From Diphasiastrum complanatum (taxonomy: Eukaryota; Streptophyta; Lycopodiopsida; Lycopodiales; Lycopodiaceae): a DNA stretch of 64,000 nt. Below, one piece after another: positions 20,646-32,055 of the stretch; positions within the stretch are counted from its first letter, which is position 1; each line of letters opens with the position of its first letter. Made by a program: the position numbers and the translations under genes. The DNA lies in NCBI GenBank assembly GCA_029204225.1, contig CM055101.1, positions 58,515,579-58,579,578 of the forward strand, written 5' to 3'. The notes below the pieces were generated by a model. The model saw only the letters and a list, made by a program, of their open reading frames with translations, was not told the origin of the DNA and searched no databases.

Positions 20646-21136
20646 CTAGAAACAATGAGATCTCAATGGAATCACATTAGAAGTGAATTGGAAGAGGATT
20701 GGCATGCCGATACTATCTATCGCATCTGAAATATCTTTCCCAAATTTTAAATAATCATCAAAATTTAAATATCCTATAGGTTGGATATTAACGGGAGGAG
20801 GTGGGAGAGAATCTACAATGGAGGGAATGTCCAAAATTTTTGTGGCTGGATCAACCACAGTACCAAGAGCTACAATATTTACAATTCCATCACCCCCAGA
20901 TTTGGAAGCCTGGAGGGTCATGCATCTAACCTTTTTGGGAGCCTGAGAAGAGGATGGCTTGTTCCTTCTGGGGGCAGGTTGCTTGTGAGGCCTCTTAGTG
21001 GGTAGGTTGGTCGTATCAAGGGGTTTGTCCCCGGGAGCATCGTGTTCACGCTTGTAAAGTCTTTCTGAAATTCAGGCTTGCACGTCTTCATAATCTGGAT
21101 TCTGAGGTTATATTGCATTCTTTTTCCCTTTCCCAC
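20646..21136 (-). pseudogene. Unrecognised proline-rich coding remnant
   Basis: An open frame at 20,921-20,646 (SIVDSLPPPPVNIQP, YLNFDDYLKFGKDISDAI) continues upstream in the same frame through a Pro/Lys-rich segment (KPLDTTNLPTKRPHKQ) to about 21,060. The higher GC content, acidic C-terminal half and sustained frame look like former coding sequence, but no family was recognised. It lies downstream of the minus-strand gene remnant at 21,797-23,990 and could be part of the same insertion. Confidence 0.35.
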
Positions 21137-21796
21137 TTGTACAAACTGGGCTGATGTTTAAAGGCTATCTCTGCGTGTAATTTATCCTTTATGCATTTCA
21201 CTGATCTTGTACATACTTTTCCTAATTATAAGCAGTGGCTAGACAGGATGTACACTAAACTTTTTGATCAAGAAGTTTCCATTATTCATTGTATGCAACA
21301 TATATAGAATTGAGTGGTAACAAGGACAATGCACATCTTCTGGATGCATATGCAAGTAGAGAATTACTACATGATAGCACTACAATTGGACAAGAGGATA
21401 AATCAGATACCTCTAAATGATAATTTGTATGTATTGAAAATTGGGAATACAATTTACATTTGTAGCAACTTTGTATCTCTGAATTTTTAGCTTCTTTGTT
21501 GCTCTATAAATTTGCAAGCTTTTCTGAATTTGTCGTAATTTGAAGATTTTGTGATCTGTTGAATTTGAACTCTACGGTAGAATCACTGAAATAATTGGCA
21601 AATATAGTTTCATTTTTCATTGGTTCCTCCATGTTGTGTACTTCAATAAAATGTTGCCTGTGCTTGCCAATGTGACTTCTCCATCCCTTGTGATGACCAG
21701 ACACTTAGGCTTCCATATGTGTTTGCGAAAAATGATGTATGATCTCTTAGTATGTGTTGCACATGTCAAAATCGTAATGTCAGTCTTATGCTTGGA
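21137..21796 (-). other. Mostly non-coding; one short minus ORF
   Basis: The only notable item is a 66-codon minus frame at 21,504-21,704 (WRSHIGKHRQHFIEVHNMEE). It could be a downstream exon of the gene remnant to its right. Confidence 0.3.
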
Positions 21797-23990
21797 TCAA
21801 AATGTATAATTGAATTGATAGCTACTCTGAGCATGCATACTAACCATGTAATGAGTGATGTGATCTTCTCCCCATGCTTTTGATACTGGATCAACAAAAT
21901 CAACACAAGTCTTTTGTAAAGCTCTCTTTTCAGTATAAAAAAATTTGTCTTTTCTTAATATCTTAATCATATTGTCAAGCTTTTTCCATACATCAACTTT
22001 CAATAATCTTGATTTGCGGATCACTCCTAAGTCTTCAGTGGCAGCAACAATTTTTTTTCAGACTAAGTGTTGAATGTTTGAAGCCTTACCAGTATGGTTT
22101 GATAGGAATCGACTGCTTTTGCTCCTCCGATGCTTGGCTTAGTTGGCATATTTCCTAACTTTCCAGAAAGGTTTTCATCTTTTTTTATTTTAACATGTCC
22201 CTTATGCAGTCCTGCTTTTGATAAAACATCTTCTAGCCGACAAGTAGCTTCCTTCGCAAGTGATGCTGGCTTACTATTCCATGCAAAAACTATATGAAGA
22301 TAAACGAGCTTTTCTATTATCCTAACTTCTGCATGAAGAGTGCAAACATGCACATTTTTCAAGGGAATAGGCAATACTAGCTTGCAGTTTGGATCTGCAT
22401 CTTCTCTAGTAATTCCTGTACTTCTAGTTACATCTTTTGCCGTTTTCTAGTTACATCTTAGTATAAACAAGGATGTTTAGATGTAGCACCGTGAGAGACA
22501 TTATACATGCATTTTAGTGTTTTTAAAAAAAAAGCTAAGTGCCATTCAACATTGAAGTCTCCAACTCTTGAAACTTTGAGAAGTCCTCCTTCCATATGGT
22601 CTTTGATAATCCAAGGGCAAGATGTCCAAGAAAACATCCATGATAATATATTGTGACTCTCCTTCAGTACCCGTCCTATGCATAATACCAATTTAGTTAA
22701 ATATGAATTATGAACCAAGGTAAGGAATAAAACATAGTTAATAAAGAAAATAATTACCTGAAAAGCTGCCAACCACCATATATCATTTTCGGACTGGACA
22801 CTAAATTTGAAGTCTCCTTGGTCCACTGTTTGTGATAGTGCACCATTCATGAGAGTTATACTAACTCTCTCCATCTTCTGCCCTTTCACAATCTCTGACT
22901 CATCTAACTTAAGTACAATGATTATTTTACCATTCACCTTTTCTAAGGTTATATCATAAAATGTGACCATGTATGTTAACAAGTGATTTACATCAACAAA
23001 GAATTTGTTTGATGAATTATATGCAATGGATCTTCCATCAGTGTCATACATTTCCTCTATATGAAATGGGGTACCAATGATTTTATGCATACTTAAGCTC
23101 AATGTATTCCTCTCTGTCTTCAAGTGATATGACCTAGGGATAGGGACTTTTCTAATTCGAACTTGCTTAAAGGCATCCCTAATAGGTCGAAATATTGTTG
23201 AGTATGCTTCTCTGCTAATATCAGCAAAATCACAAGCACCCTGAACTATAGTTTTATCTAAAATTTTCTGAATATCTAACATCAAAGACTTTGCAATTTT
23301 GGACTTTACATTGGAACTTCTATTGTTCATCATGATACACTTAGTGGATTTTCCTATCAATATTGAGCCCAACGACATTCCAATTGATGCATTGTCCTTT
23401 ATATTCTAATGAGCTAATAATTTGGATCTACAAAAAGAAAAGCAAATAGTTAGCTGAACAACATAGTTGCAAAAATAAAGCCATATGTCACTAATCAAGT
23501 TACAAAAAATCAGAGTATGCTTACTTGAATGCCTGAATTATTCTATTTTGATACCTCCTTTTGAAAGAGTCTGAATATCCTTGCGACTTTCCTGCTTTCG
23601 CTTCTTACTTCTGGCCTGCTTCTACTTAGCCTCTTCCACATCCTTCAGTAATTGCAGGTTTTCCATACAAATAGATTGTAAGATCGATTGCATTCGATCT
23701 AGTTCTGATTTGATATCGAACGTTGCCTTCTGTAATGAATCATTATTCTTTTGTAATGATTCATTATCCTTCTATAATGATTCATTATTTCTTTTGAGTT
23801 GTTCATTTTTCTCTAAAGTCTTTTGGACATGACAATCTCTTTTTTGATAAAAAGAGGATATGTGTATCAACTCACATTCTAAAAAGTGAATTTTTTTCAT
23901 TGAAAATTGATTTCCATAGTTTTGCAATCTCTCACAATATCCTAATAATCCATTATGCCCATTGCATATCCATATTACTAGATTAGTTAT
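21797..23990 (-). pseudogene. Decayed multi-exon gene of an uncharacterised repetitive family
   Basis: Read right to left on the minus strand. An N-terminal part (GHNGLLGYCERLQNYGNQ, SFYQKRDCHVQKTLEKNEQ) leads into a heptad-like coiled coil of NNESL/NNDSL units (about 23,835-23,640). A long frame follows at 23,378-22,458, interrupted by an intron-like GT...AG segment at 22,757-22,676 (TTTCAG then GTAATT; acceptor TGCATAG), although its phase does not restore the frame exactly. Later blocks are GDFNVEWHLAFFLKTLKC, an SxHPCLYC pair, VHVCTLHAEVRIIEKLVYLH (22,374-22,063) and AWGEDHITHYM (22,024-21,797). From memory, related proteins occur as uncharacterised, often multicopy genes in seed-free plants and some invertebrates, which would suit a DNA transposon. 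I cannot name the family. Stops and shifts show it is dead. Confidence 0.5.
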
Positions 23991-25539
23991 TGAAGAGAAT
24001 GTGGGATGAGACAATGTGCTAGGATCTCCATGAATATCCAAATTTACAACTTGAAAAGGCTTTATAGATCTAGTATAAGGTAGTCTATGTGACTATGACA
24101 AAGCACAAGACTCACAAACATGATTGATGCTAGTTAAGGAACTTGGAAGGCCAATCACAACTTGCTTTCTAGCCATTACCTACAATGCTTTGAAGTTTTG
24201 AGATGCCCCATCCTCTTATGCCAAACCTCTTGCATGGATATTTGCTCACTCGCCACACATCCAACTTGGTTAGCAATAACACAAGCATCTAGTTTGAATA
24301 ACTTTCCTTGTCTTTTATCTTTTGCAATCAAGACATGCTTCCTTTTGATCATACAAGCGTATCCATCAAACTCCACTTTAAGACCTTTTCTTAGCAATTG
24401 ACTCACACTAAGTAGATTCTTAGTAATATATGGAATGAACAAAACGTTAAAATGAAAATTCCTATTTGTAGAGAGAGAAATAGGAATTGTGCCAATCCCT
24501 TTGATTGCACACTCACCATCATTGGCCATGTAGATCACCCTCTTGTCATCTTTATATTTCAATAAAGAAGTGAGATACTCCTTGTGAAAAGTCATGCGTG
24601 AGCTTACTCCACTATCAATCCACCATGGATCAATATCTCCAACAATACAACTCAAACATGAAGACATCACAAAAGCATCATGATTTGTGTTTTGACAATC
24701 AACACCATCATCATCAAGAGTTAGGTTACCTTGCCCTTGATGTCTCTTATTTTTGTAGCAATCACCACTAGCAAAATGCCCCTTGATGCCACAATAGAAG
24801 CACTTTAATTTAGACCTATCTTTCTTCTTACCAAAAGAAGAAGACTCACCATGATCTTGTCCTTTAGAAAACTTGCCCTTACCTTTGCCCTTGAACTTGC
24901 CTTTGATGAACATTGCCTCCTCACCATCTTGCGATGTTATTGTAGATCCACCTCTTTCTTGAAGCCTATAATCCTCATTAATCAAGATCTCTTGAAGGTC
25001 CACCAAACTTGGAAAAGTTTTTTGAATAGTAAAGCTTTGTACAATGTGAGCATGAGCATCCAACAAACCATTAAGAAAAAAGTCTTGAACAAGCTCTCTT
25101 TCCTTAAAGCCTTCATTCTCAAAATAAAAGTGTTAGGACTCTCTTCTTTCTTTTGTAAGCTTTTAAAGATTTGTCTTCTTAGAGTCAACATTCTAGATGT
25201 AGACTTGGATTCATAAAGCTTCTTCAAAGCTTCCCAAGCCTCATGAGTTGAATTGCAGTTACCAATCTCCTTGAGTAGCTCATTGGTAACATTCATCTTG
25301 ATCATGTGTAGAGTTTTCTTTGATCTCTTGTCATACCTCCCTTGATCTTGTTGAACCAAGGGCCTCCCCTCCAACCCAACGACAATTTCCATCAACTCAT
25401 GCATTTCAAGAAGTGATTCCTTTCTCACCTTCTGTGTAGAGTAGTTGGATGAGGTAAGCCTATCATTGCCTTCCAACATGAATCCACTTGACGTATTCAT
25501 GTTGCAATGACCCGATCTTTCTCTTTCAACTTGTTCCAA
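23991..25539 (-). pseudogene. Family C copia Gag-protease-integrase start, truncated
   Basis: Gag starts at 25,539 (minus), with SSNYSTQKVRKESLLEMHEL. A frameshift near 25,100-25,060 links this 185-codon frame to a second one at 25,066-24,176. That frame contains a knuckle with one extra residue (CFYCGIKGHFASGDC), a protease site WWIDSGVSSR (Val-Ser-Ser after DSG), LYIPSITKNLLSVSQ-like text and the start of GAG-pre-integrase (VWHKRMGH). After a further shift, CESCALS and VVNLDIHGDPST continue to 23,991. Integrase catalytic core, RT and RNase H are missing. Confidence 0.82.
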
Positions 25540-25543
25540 TGCA

Positions 25544-25548
25544 CAAAG
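25544..25548 (+). other. Target site duplication CAAAG (left)
   Basis: CAAAG precedes the family B element and recurs at 27,505-27,509. Confidence 0.9.
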
Positions 25549-26265
25549 TGTGAAGAATTGTCAAAAATTGGCAAATCTAGCTTGATCAAAAACCATAAAG
25601 AATAGTGTAAATTTTGTAGATAATTGGGTTCCACACATGTATAGCCAAAATGCCACATGGAAAACCACTCCTAATGTAGTTTAGGTCAAGTCAAGAGAGT
25701 TGGTCATGTATATTTGGTGGTCATCCCTACTTTATAGGACCTACACCTAAGTTTAAGGTGAAAATTTGACCAACTGGCTACCTACCAAGCATAACTCTAG
25801 GATCTAGGATAGGGTTTCATTTTAGGGCAAGAAGAGTGAGTTAACTTCCTTATTACATGCTAGAAATCCACCTAACTTCAAGAAGGAAGTCGAATTTGCT
25901 ATGTATTCCAAGATCCCATAGTGAGAAGATAGAATATTTTTGAAGCTCATTGGCAATCTCAATCAAGCTCATTGGCAAGCTACTCCACTATGTACATTGA
26001 GTTTTATTGATCCAAATGAGCCCAAATCAATTTCTACTTGTTTCTCAGCTTGAAGGCCATACTACATCTTGTTGTACACACATGTGGGATCAGATTTCAA
26101 TGTTTATCAATGCTTTTGATTGTTAATGCTTGTTGTTTGTCAAATTGCCAATCTAGATCAACTTTTTTGTGTCTAGTTTGTTGATAGATTGTTAAGCGAG
26201 CATCCAATCACTCTTGTGGATCTTTTGTAGATTCATCTATGCTCCTAAACTATAGTACTTTCACA
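25549..26265 (+). repeat. 5' LTR of family B element
   Basis: 717 bp. It starts TGTGAAGAATTGTC, ends GTACTTTCACA, and is followed by the PBS. Confidence 0.9.
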
Positions 26266-26277
26266 TGGTATCAGAGC
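26266..26277 (+). other. Primer-binding site of family B element
   Basis: TGGTATCAGAGC immediately follows the LTR. Confidence 0.92.
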
Positions 26278-26816
26278 CAAGTTGTTATGTCCATGACCAG
26301 TTTATATGATACAATATACTCCTAGTCTTGGATGCACGGTACTCTAGTGAAACAAGCTGTTAGTTATGCCACGTCATACTGGACGTGACCCAAAAGTTGA
26401 TGTCCTGGAGTCAAGTCAAGTGGAGGAGCAAGCTCAAGACCTGAGGACTCCAAGTGAGTATCAAGATGGAGCCATCTAGGCTCAATCATATGGATCAAGC
26501 AAGGCAAGTTGTCTTTGGCAATATTATGTATGCACTTAATAGTTTTATTGATGTATCTTAAAGTGCATAAAATGACTTGGAATCAATGGCTTGGCATGAT
26601 GTATAGTTTTTGAAGTGTCCTACATGTATATAGACACATTTGTGGAACATCTTGTAAGGGATCCTTTAAGAGGTGGTGAAAGATCCTTCATGGACATCAT
26701 TCTCTATTGGAGTCTCAAAAGTTCCTTGTTTGTAGCTGGATTTTTTGACACTTCTTAAAGCATTCATTCATCTAGCAAGAGATTTGTAAATAGATCAAGC
26801 TAAATTTGAGGAGGCG
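26278..26816 (+). other. Non-coding internal domain of family B element
   Basis: About 540 bp with no open frame of note, ending in the purine tract before the 3' LTR. Nothing else recognised. Confidence 0.7.
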
Positions 26817-27504
26817 TGTGAAGAAAATTGGCAAATCTAGCTTGATCAAAAACCATGAAGAATGGTGTAAATTTTGTACATAATTGGGTTCCACACATGT
26901 ATGGCCAAAATGCCATATGTCACCACTCCTAATTTAGGTTAAGTCAAGTCAAGAGAGTTGGTCATGTCTATTTGGTCATCCTTACTTTATAGGACCTACA
27001 CCTAAGTTTAAGGTGAAAATTTGACCAACTAGCTACCTACCAAGCATAACTCTAGGATCTAGGCTAGGGTTTCATTTTAGGACACGAAGAGTGAGTTAAC
27101 TTCCTTATCACATGCTGGAAATCCACATAACTTCAAGAAGGAAGTCGAATTTGCTATCTATTCCAAGATCCCATAGTGAGAAGATAGAATATTTTTGGAG
27201 CTCATTGGCAATCTCAAGCTACTCCACTATGTACATTGAGTTGTATTGATCCAAATGAACCCAAATAAATTTCTACTTGTTTCTCAGATTGAAGGCCGTA
27301 CTATAGCCTGCAGTACACATGTGTGGGCTCGGATCTCAATGTTTATCAATGCTTTTGATTGTTAATGCTTGTTGTTTGTCAAATTGCCAATCTAGATCAA
27401 CTTTTTTGTGTCTAGTTTTTTGATAGGTTGTTAAGCAGGGATCCAATCACTCTTGTGGATCTTTTGTAGATCCATTTATGGTCCTAAAGTACAGTACTTT
27501 CACA
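26817..27504 (+). repeat. 3' LTR of family B element
   Basis: 688 bp, collinear with 25,549-26,265, with small deletions near its start. Confidence 0.9.
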
Positions 27505-27509
27505 CAAAG
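27505..27509 (+). other. Target site duplication CAAAG (right)
   Basis: Matches 25,544-25,548. The family C leader resumes here. Confidence 0.9.
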
Positions 27510-28049
27510 CACTCTTTTGAAAAACAAAAAATGTTTTCAAATAGAAATCACAAAGATATGGAACCTCTCAATTCTCTTCTAGCACTTATAACTAGCAAAT
27601 CAACACATAGAATGAAGGAATCTTGATCAACCTATGATATACCAACAATTTAATGAATCTTGCCACTTCCTAAGATTGAAACACACTCTATTGAAGTCCA
27701 AAAATCTCAAAAAATAAAGATCCAATCAAAAATACATTTTTGACAAAATCACCAAAAATTGAATTCTCCAAATTCGACATGCAATTGCAACAAACCTGAT
27801 ATAGAATCTTGTAGCCTCTAATGAAGCTTTCCTAATGCATCAAAAATCAGCCAAATCTAGTAAGGCACATGTGAAATTGGCCTATTTTAATATCATAACC
27901 CTATATTGAGTTTTTACCTACAAAAGGCCAATTCTATATATGCAAAATGGTTGATTTTTTAATAGAAATCAATCTAGCACACTCTAGAATTGGTAACTCC
28001 TCCAAATCTTTGATAAATGTGGCTGATCCTTTCATAACCTACAACACAA

Positions 28050-28061
28050 GCTTTGATACCA
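28050..28061 (-). other. Primer-binding site of minus-strand family C element
   Basis: The minus strand reads TGGTATCAAAGC, one base off TGGTATCAGAGC, beside the LTR end. Confidence 0.8.
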
Positions 28062-28063
28062 TA

Positions 28064-28710
28064 TGTGAAGATTTTGTGAATCACTAAGATCCAAAATCAT
28101 CTATTGATCTTTGGTTTAGAAAGACAACACAACTTACACCAATTGCATCATAGAAAATCAACATTTACTTAATGAAAGAGATGAAAACTCAACAAGATCT
28201 TGATCAAACATCAAACTTATGACAATATGAAGTTTCTATCCATAAAATAACAATCAGTTATTGTATTTCACGCATGCGGATCCGAATATCAACAAAACAA
28301 TGCATTCTACACACAAGATTGCAAGATATCATCAATATAGGGCACCAATGGATAGATGAACCCAAGAGATTTCATGTATAAGCATGAAATGAGATGACAG
28401 AGCCCATGAGTTTACATCTATTTATAGAAGGTCCATGCATCATTGATGAGTTTGGTTTTCCTCCATAGAAACTTCTAGATCAAAAACCCTACTACAAATT
28501 GAACTAGATTCAATGTATCTAACGTTCAAATTTGAATGTGTCCAAACTCGACTTTCTACTTTCCCTCGCTTTCTAAAAGTAAAAATTTCAAATGTACTTA
28601 GGCTAAAAATAACTTCATATTGTTTATCTCTAAGTATGAAATGAATGGCCTAAATTGCTGAATAATCAACATAGACCAAAATAGGTCAAACAAGTTGACA
28701 ATTTCTCACA
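28064..28710 (-). repeat. 5' LTR of minus-strand family C element
   Basis: On the minus strand it starts TGTGAGAAATTGTCAAC and ends ATCTTCACA. Its start is related to the LTR at 30,339. Confidence 0.85.
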
Positions 28711-28810
28711 CTGTGCACTCAAGGTACAAAACATAGGATTTTGGTTTTTATGGCTGCAATAGATTTAGCATCATTTTTTTGTCTAAGCCATTGAACACTT
28801 CTCTCATCAT

Positions 28811-30160
28811 GCAATAAATGTTTATATGTGGATGTTTTCTTTTTGGAGAGATGCATGAAAGTTTTGAGAGATTTTGTGCGTCAAATGCAAGACCAGAAGG
28901 AAGCATGGCCGACGGGTGGTTAGTGCAAGAATATCTTATTTATGTCACTGAATTTTTGCTTCAAATACATTGGCCTACTCCACGACTATGGAATAATGAG
29001 GAGAACGATGAGGTAAAAGGCATAAAAACCTCGGTGCTCCTAAGAAAATGACACCTTTTCATAGAGAAAAAAATTCTACTTTCATGCTTATAATTCTGGA
29101 GTGATGGATAAGTGGTTGGAATTATAGGAACAAGAGAAGAAAAAAATAGCGTGGCTAGAAATAGACACCGACGTAATAGGCGTAGGGGGGTCAAGTTGCA
29201 CCTTCACTTGATGTTGAGTCATTTCCCACCCAATGCATCATAGAATGGATGGTTGACACACTCCAACAAGCAAGATCAAAGGGACAAGTCATATCTGACA
29301 TGGAATGGGAATTTGCAAGAGGATGTGATTGGAAGGTTGTCTATTGCTTTTTCTAAAAAGTAAAATACAATGTATTTGTACAATGATTGATTGTTGTCTT
29401 AAGTACAATTAATATGTGGTAGTATTAAAAGTATAGTGCATGTGGATATACGGTCATCATCATCGCGTTGAACGAGTTGATATGAAATGATGAACTTATG
29501 ATTGTGGTGTGTGGCATTTTTTAATCAAGTCGGAATAGTGCACGAGAACAAATACCAATCTCTGGAGAGCTTGAGTATGTAGGAACTATTCAAGATACAT
29601 ATGAAGTGTGTTTCAATAAAAATGATATATATTTTTTGTTTGATGTGAAATGGTTCAAAATCAATTATCAAGCGTCAATGCAACCGTGAAAAGAGATGGT
29701 AGTGGATTTTTTGCTATTGATTCAACCAAGACATTGAGCATGGATTTTTCAGACACATTGGTGTTGTCTCGTCATTTTGAACAGGTGTGTCACATGAGTT
29801 TTACATTCATTTTTTCTCCATCATAATCAATAATTTACACTATCATTACAACTAACTATTGTGGACCTTAGTTCCATGTTGATAACAGCTTTTTTAACAT
29901 AACATTGTCAAATGTGCATGTGTTTTTTCAACCAGATCAATGAAACAACAAATGGTGGAATGTCCTTCAAGTTAAGCCATGTGCAAGACATGTATTTGAA
30001 AATGCTTACATTGAGAATGAAATGGAGCACTTGAGTATTGACAACACAAACATGGTTGATGAGGATATAAAAATATCTCCAAGTTCCTTAATTATTGTTA
30101 AAAATACTATAAATGAATCAAATGATTCTCTATATTGAAAATCTATAAAAGCAATATCTT
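28811..30160 (+). pseudogene. CACTA (En/Spm) transposase Tnp2-type remnant
   Basis: Out-of-frame pieces match the C-terminal region of plant Tnp2-like transposases. FCASNARPEGSMADGW at about 28,875 corresponds to the ARPEGSIAEGY block. KIAWLEIDTDVIG follows near 29,140. The DUF4216-like block (LEYVGTIQDTYEV, YFLFDVKWFKI) lies at about 29,560-29,670, DTLVLSRHFEQV at about 29,755, and WWNVLQVKPCARHVFENA at 29,952. A possible intron lies between 29,788 and about 29,935. No CACTA terminal inverted repeats were found. Many stops; inactive. Confidence 0.6.
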
Positions 30161-30338
30161 CATATCCTCATTCTAGTCGAAATGACTTTCTTTTCAAATA
30201 AGAAAAAAGTTATAAATACACCTGCTGGCTATGATCTTCCTTCTTTGCTTGTTTGCTCAGTCCAAAATGTTGACAATGCAATTCATCACAATCAAGTATG
30301 CACAATCATGAAAATTATATATTCACATCGTCAGGGAG

Positions 30339-30725
30339 TGTGAGAGATTTCAACTAGTTTGATCAATATTGAGTCAAATGCTACATTTGTTTATTTGGCA
30401 ATTGAGGCCAATTTCATATTAGACTTAGACATTTACTTTTTATAGTCATATTAGTCTAAATGCATTTGAAATTACTCGTTTTAGAGTTGGAGGGAAAGCT
30501 AGAAAGTCGAGTTACTAGTAGATTCAAATTTGAATAAGGTTCATGGAACCTAATCACTCTATGTTAGGGTTTTATCATTTTGGAGGGAAACCAAACTTTT
30601 GAATTGTTATGTATAGTTGTACACACATGAGAGAAGGCTTATCTTTTACTATTATTCTATAACTATAACTATTCTAGTTAGTAAATTTCATTATACTAAC
30701 CAACATAGTTAAACAAATTTAACCT
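30339..30725 (+). repeat. Truncated copia LTR related to family C
   Basis: Begins TGTGAGAGATTTCAACTAG after a CAGGGAG purine tract, and is collinear with the family C LTR through TTTGAAATT, AGAAAGTCGAGTT, TTCAAATTTGAA and TAGGGTTTT. It ends near 30,725. The purine tract suggests a 3' LTR, but no matching internal region lies upstream. Confidence 0.6.
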
Positions 30726-30825
30726 TAGGTATTGACGTCGGGCAAGAAGAGCGAACCAATGAGATACGTCCATGCTGCCTGACGCAAATTTCAAAGTTTG
30801 TTGTAATATATTTTTATTTTTCAGT

Positions 30826-31138
30826 TTATTCAATGTCTCAACAAGCTATTTGGTTGAGGCAAATCTTGGATGAAATGGATGTAAAGCAGGAAAACCCCAC
30901 AACTATATATAGTGACAATCAGAGTGGCATTTAGTTGACGAAGAATTCGGTGTTCCACATGAGAACCAAGCACATTGAGATTCACTATCACTTCATACGT
31001 GAGAGGCCGCTGAGTAGAGAAATAAATGTTGTTCATTGCAGTACAAATGAGCAACTAGTTGATATTTTCACTAAACCACTAATCAGAGAAAAGTTTGATA
31101 AATTTAGACAAAAATTTTATGTACTTAAAGGTTATTAA
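30826..31138 (+). pseudogene. Copia RNase H C-terminal fragment
   Basis: Reads QQAIWLRQILDEMDV, TIYSDNQSG, a stop, then HMRTKHIEIHYHFIRE and QLVDIFTKPLIREKF, the standard end of copia pol. The rest of the polyprotein is missing upstream. A purine run and TTAGAATAAACG near 31,180-31,195 may mark the following LTR. Confidence 0.8.
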
Positions 31139-31932
31139 CTTTGATGCTACATATAAATGTGGATGATTAGTAGAGTATTTTTTTAGGGAGAGAGTTAGAA
31201 TAAACGTAGACTCACTATGTTTCTGTATTGTGAGTCTAGTCAGTTGACTAGGATCATTGACTAGCACGGTTGCCCAAATGATGAGGTAGTTGATGGGACA
31301 TGCGTCCCGTCAGCGACAACCCAGGTCATGCATGGGTTGCCACAAGATAGTTATATATATACAACGTTTTAGTTTTTGAACACACAGATCACTATGTGGA
31401 GCTTGGAGAGTGCTTTTTGAGAGTTTTTTTTGTCTATGCCAATATGTGATCCTATTTGATGCAAATTTTACCTATATCTGTATCAATTGGAATTTATTTT
31501 TTAAGTCCTCGGGAATCATATAAATAATCATAAGTGGACAAGCCTTATTTAGAAAACAATAATGAAGGAGAAACCTAAATTAGACTTGAGGAAAAGTAAA
31601 AAAATACCAACTTAGGTTGTTATTGGGGCCAAACTTCGAGGGCCAACTTGGGGACACACCCCTTGTGTAATAGAGGGCATAGCATGTGTGCATTTCAACA
31701 AGTAATGGGCTGAAATCTTCTCATGAATAACATTCTTTCACTTAAATTTAGAGGTGAAGTAGTTTCATTGGCGAGATTTAGATGCATATGGCCAAGTGAT
31801 ATCTTGATCTTGAAAGTCACAAACATGAACTCCTCGAATTATAAATTGGGCTAAGTCTTCCCTTTTTTTTTTATCTTGATGATTATTGATTAAAGCTAAC
31901 AAAAGGATGTGTGCTACACTTGGACTACACTA

Positions 31933-31936
<4 letters not shown>
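31139..31936. other. Non-coding, probable copia LTR remnant then unassigned
   Basis: About 31,180-31,480 probably is the 3' LTR of the preceding RNase H fragment, because it follows a purine tract. It has no second copy here. The rest shows nothing recognisable. Confidence 0.4.
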
Positions 31937-32011
<75 letters not shown>

Positions 32012-32017
32012 CGTGTG

Positions 32018-32052
<35 letters not shown>
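31937..32052. repeat. Compound microsatellite (CT)n-(CA)n
   Basis: Over 70 bp of uninterrupted CT is followed by a short GTGCGCGCG bridge and about 30 bp of CA. It lies about 1.8 kb upstream of the transporter gene start. Confidence 0.98.

Positions 32053-32055
<3 letters not shown>

Larger units (their letters stand above)
25549..27504 (+). mobile_element. Short non-autonomous LTR element (family B) nested in family C
   Basis: LTRs at 25,549-26,265 and 26,817-27,504, TGTGAAG...TTTCACA ends, an initiator tRNA-Met PBS, a GAGGAGGCG purine tract and a perfect CAAAG duplication. The internal part is only 551 bp with no coding potential, so it must be moved by proteins from another copia element. 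The layout is TRIM/LARD-like, but the LTRs (688-717 bp) are longer than in classic TRIMs. The two LTRs differ at several sites, so the insertion is older than family A. Confidence 0.92.
23991..28710 (-). mobile_element. Minus-strand Ty1/copia element, family C, 3' truncated, with nested family B element
   Basis: The 5' LTR lies at 28,710-28,064, then a PBS, leader, gag, protease and the start of the integrase region, ending at about 23,991 where the uncharacterised gene remnant begins. A 1,956 bp family B element (25,549-27,504) splits the leader from gag and is flanked by CAAAG duplications. Removing it restores continuity with the plus-strand family C copy at 3,060-3,180. Confidence 0.85.
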
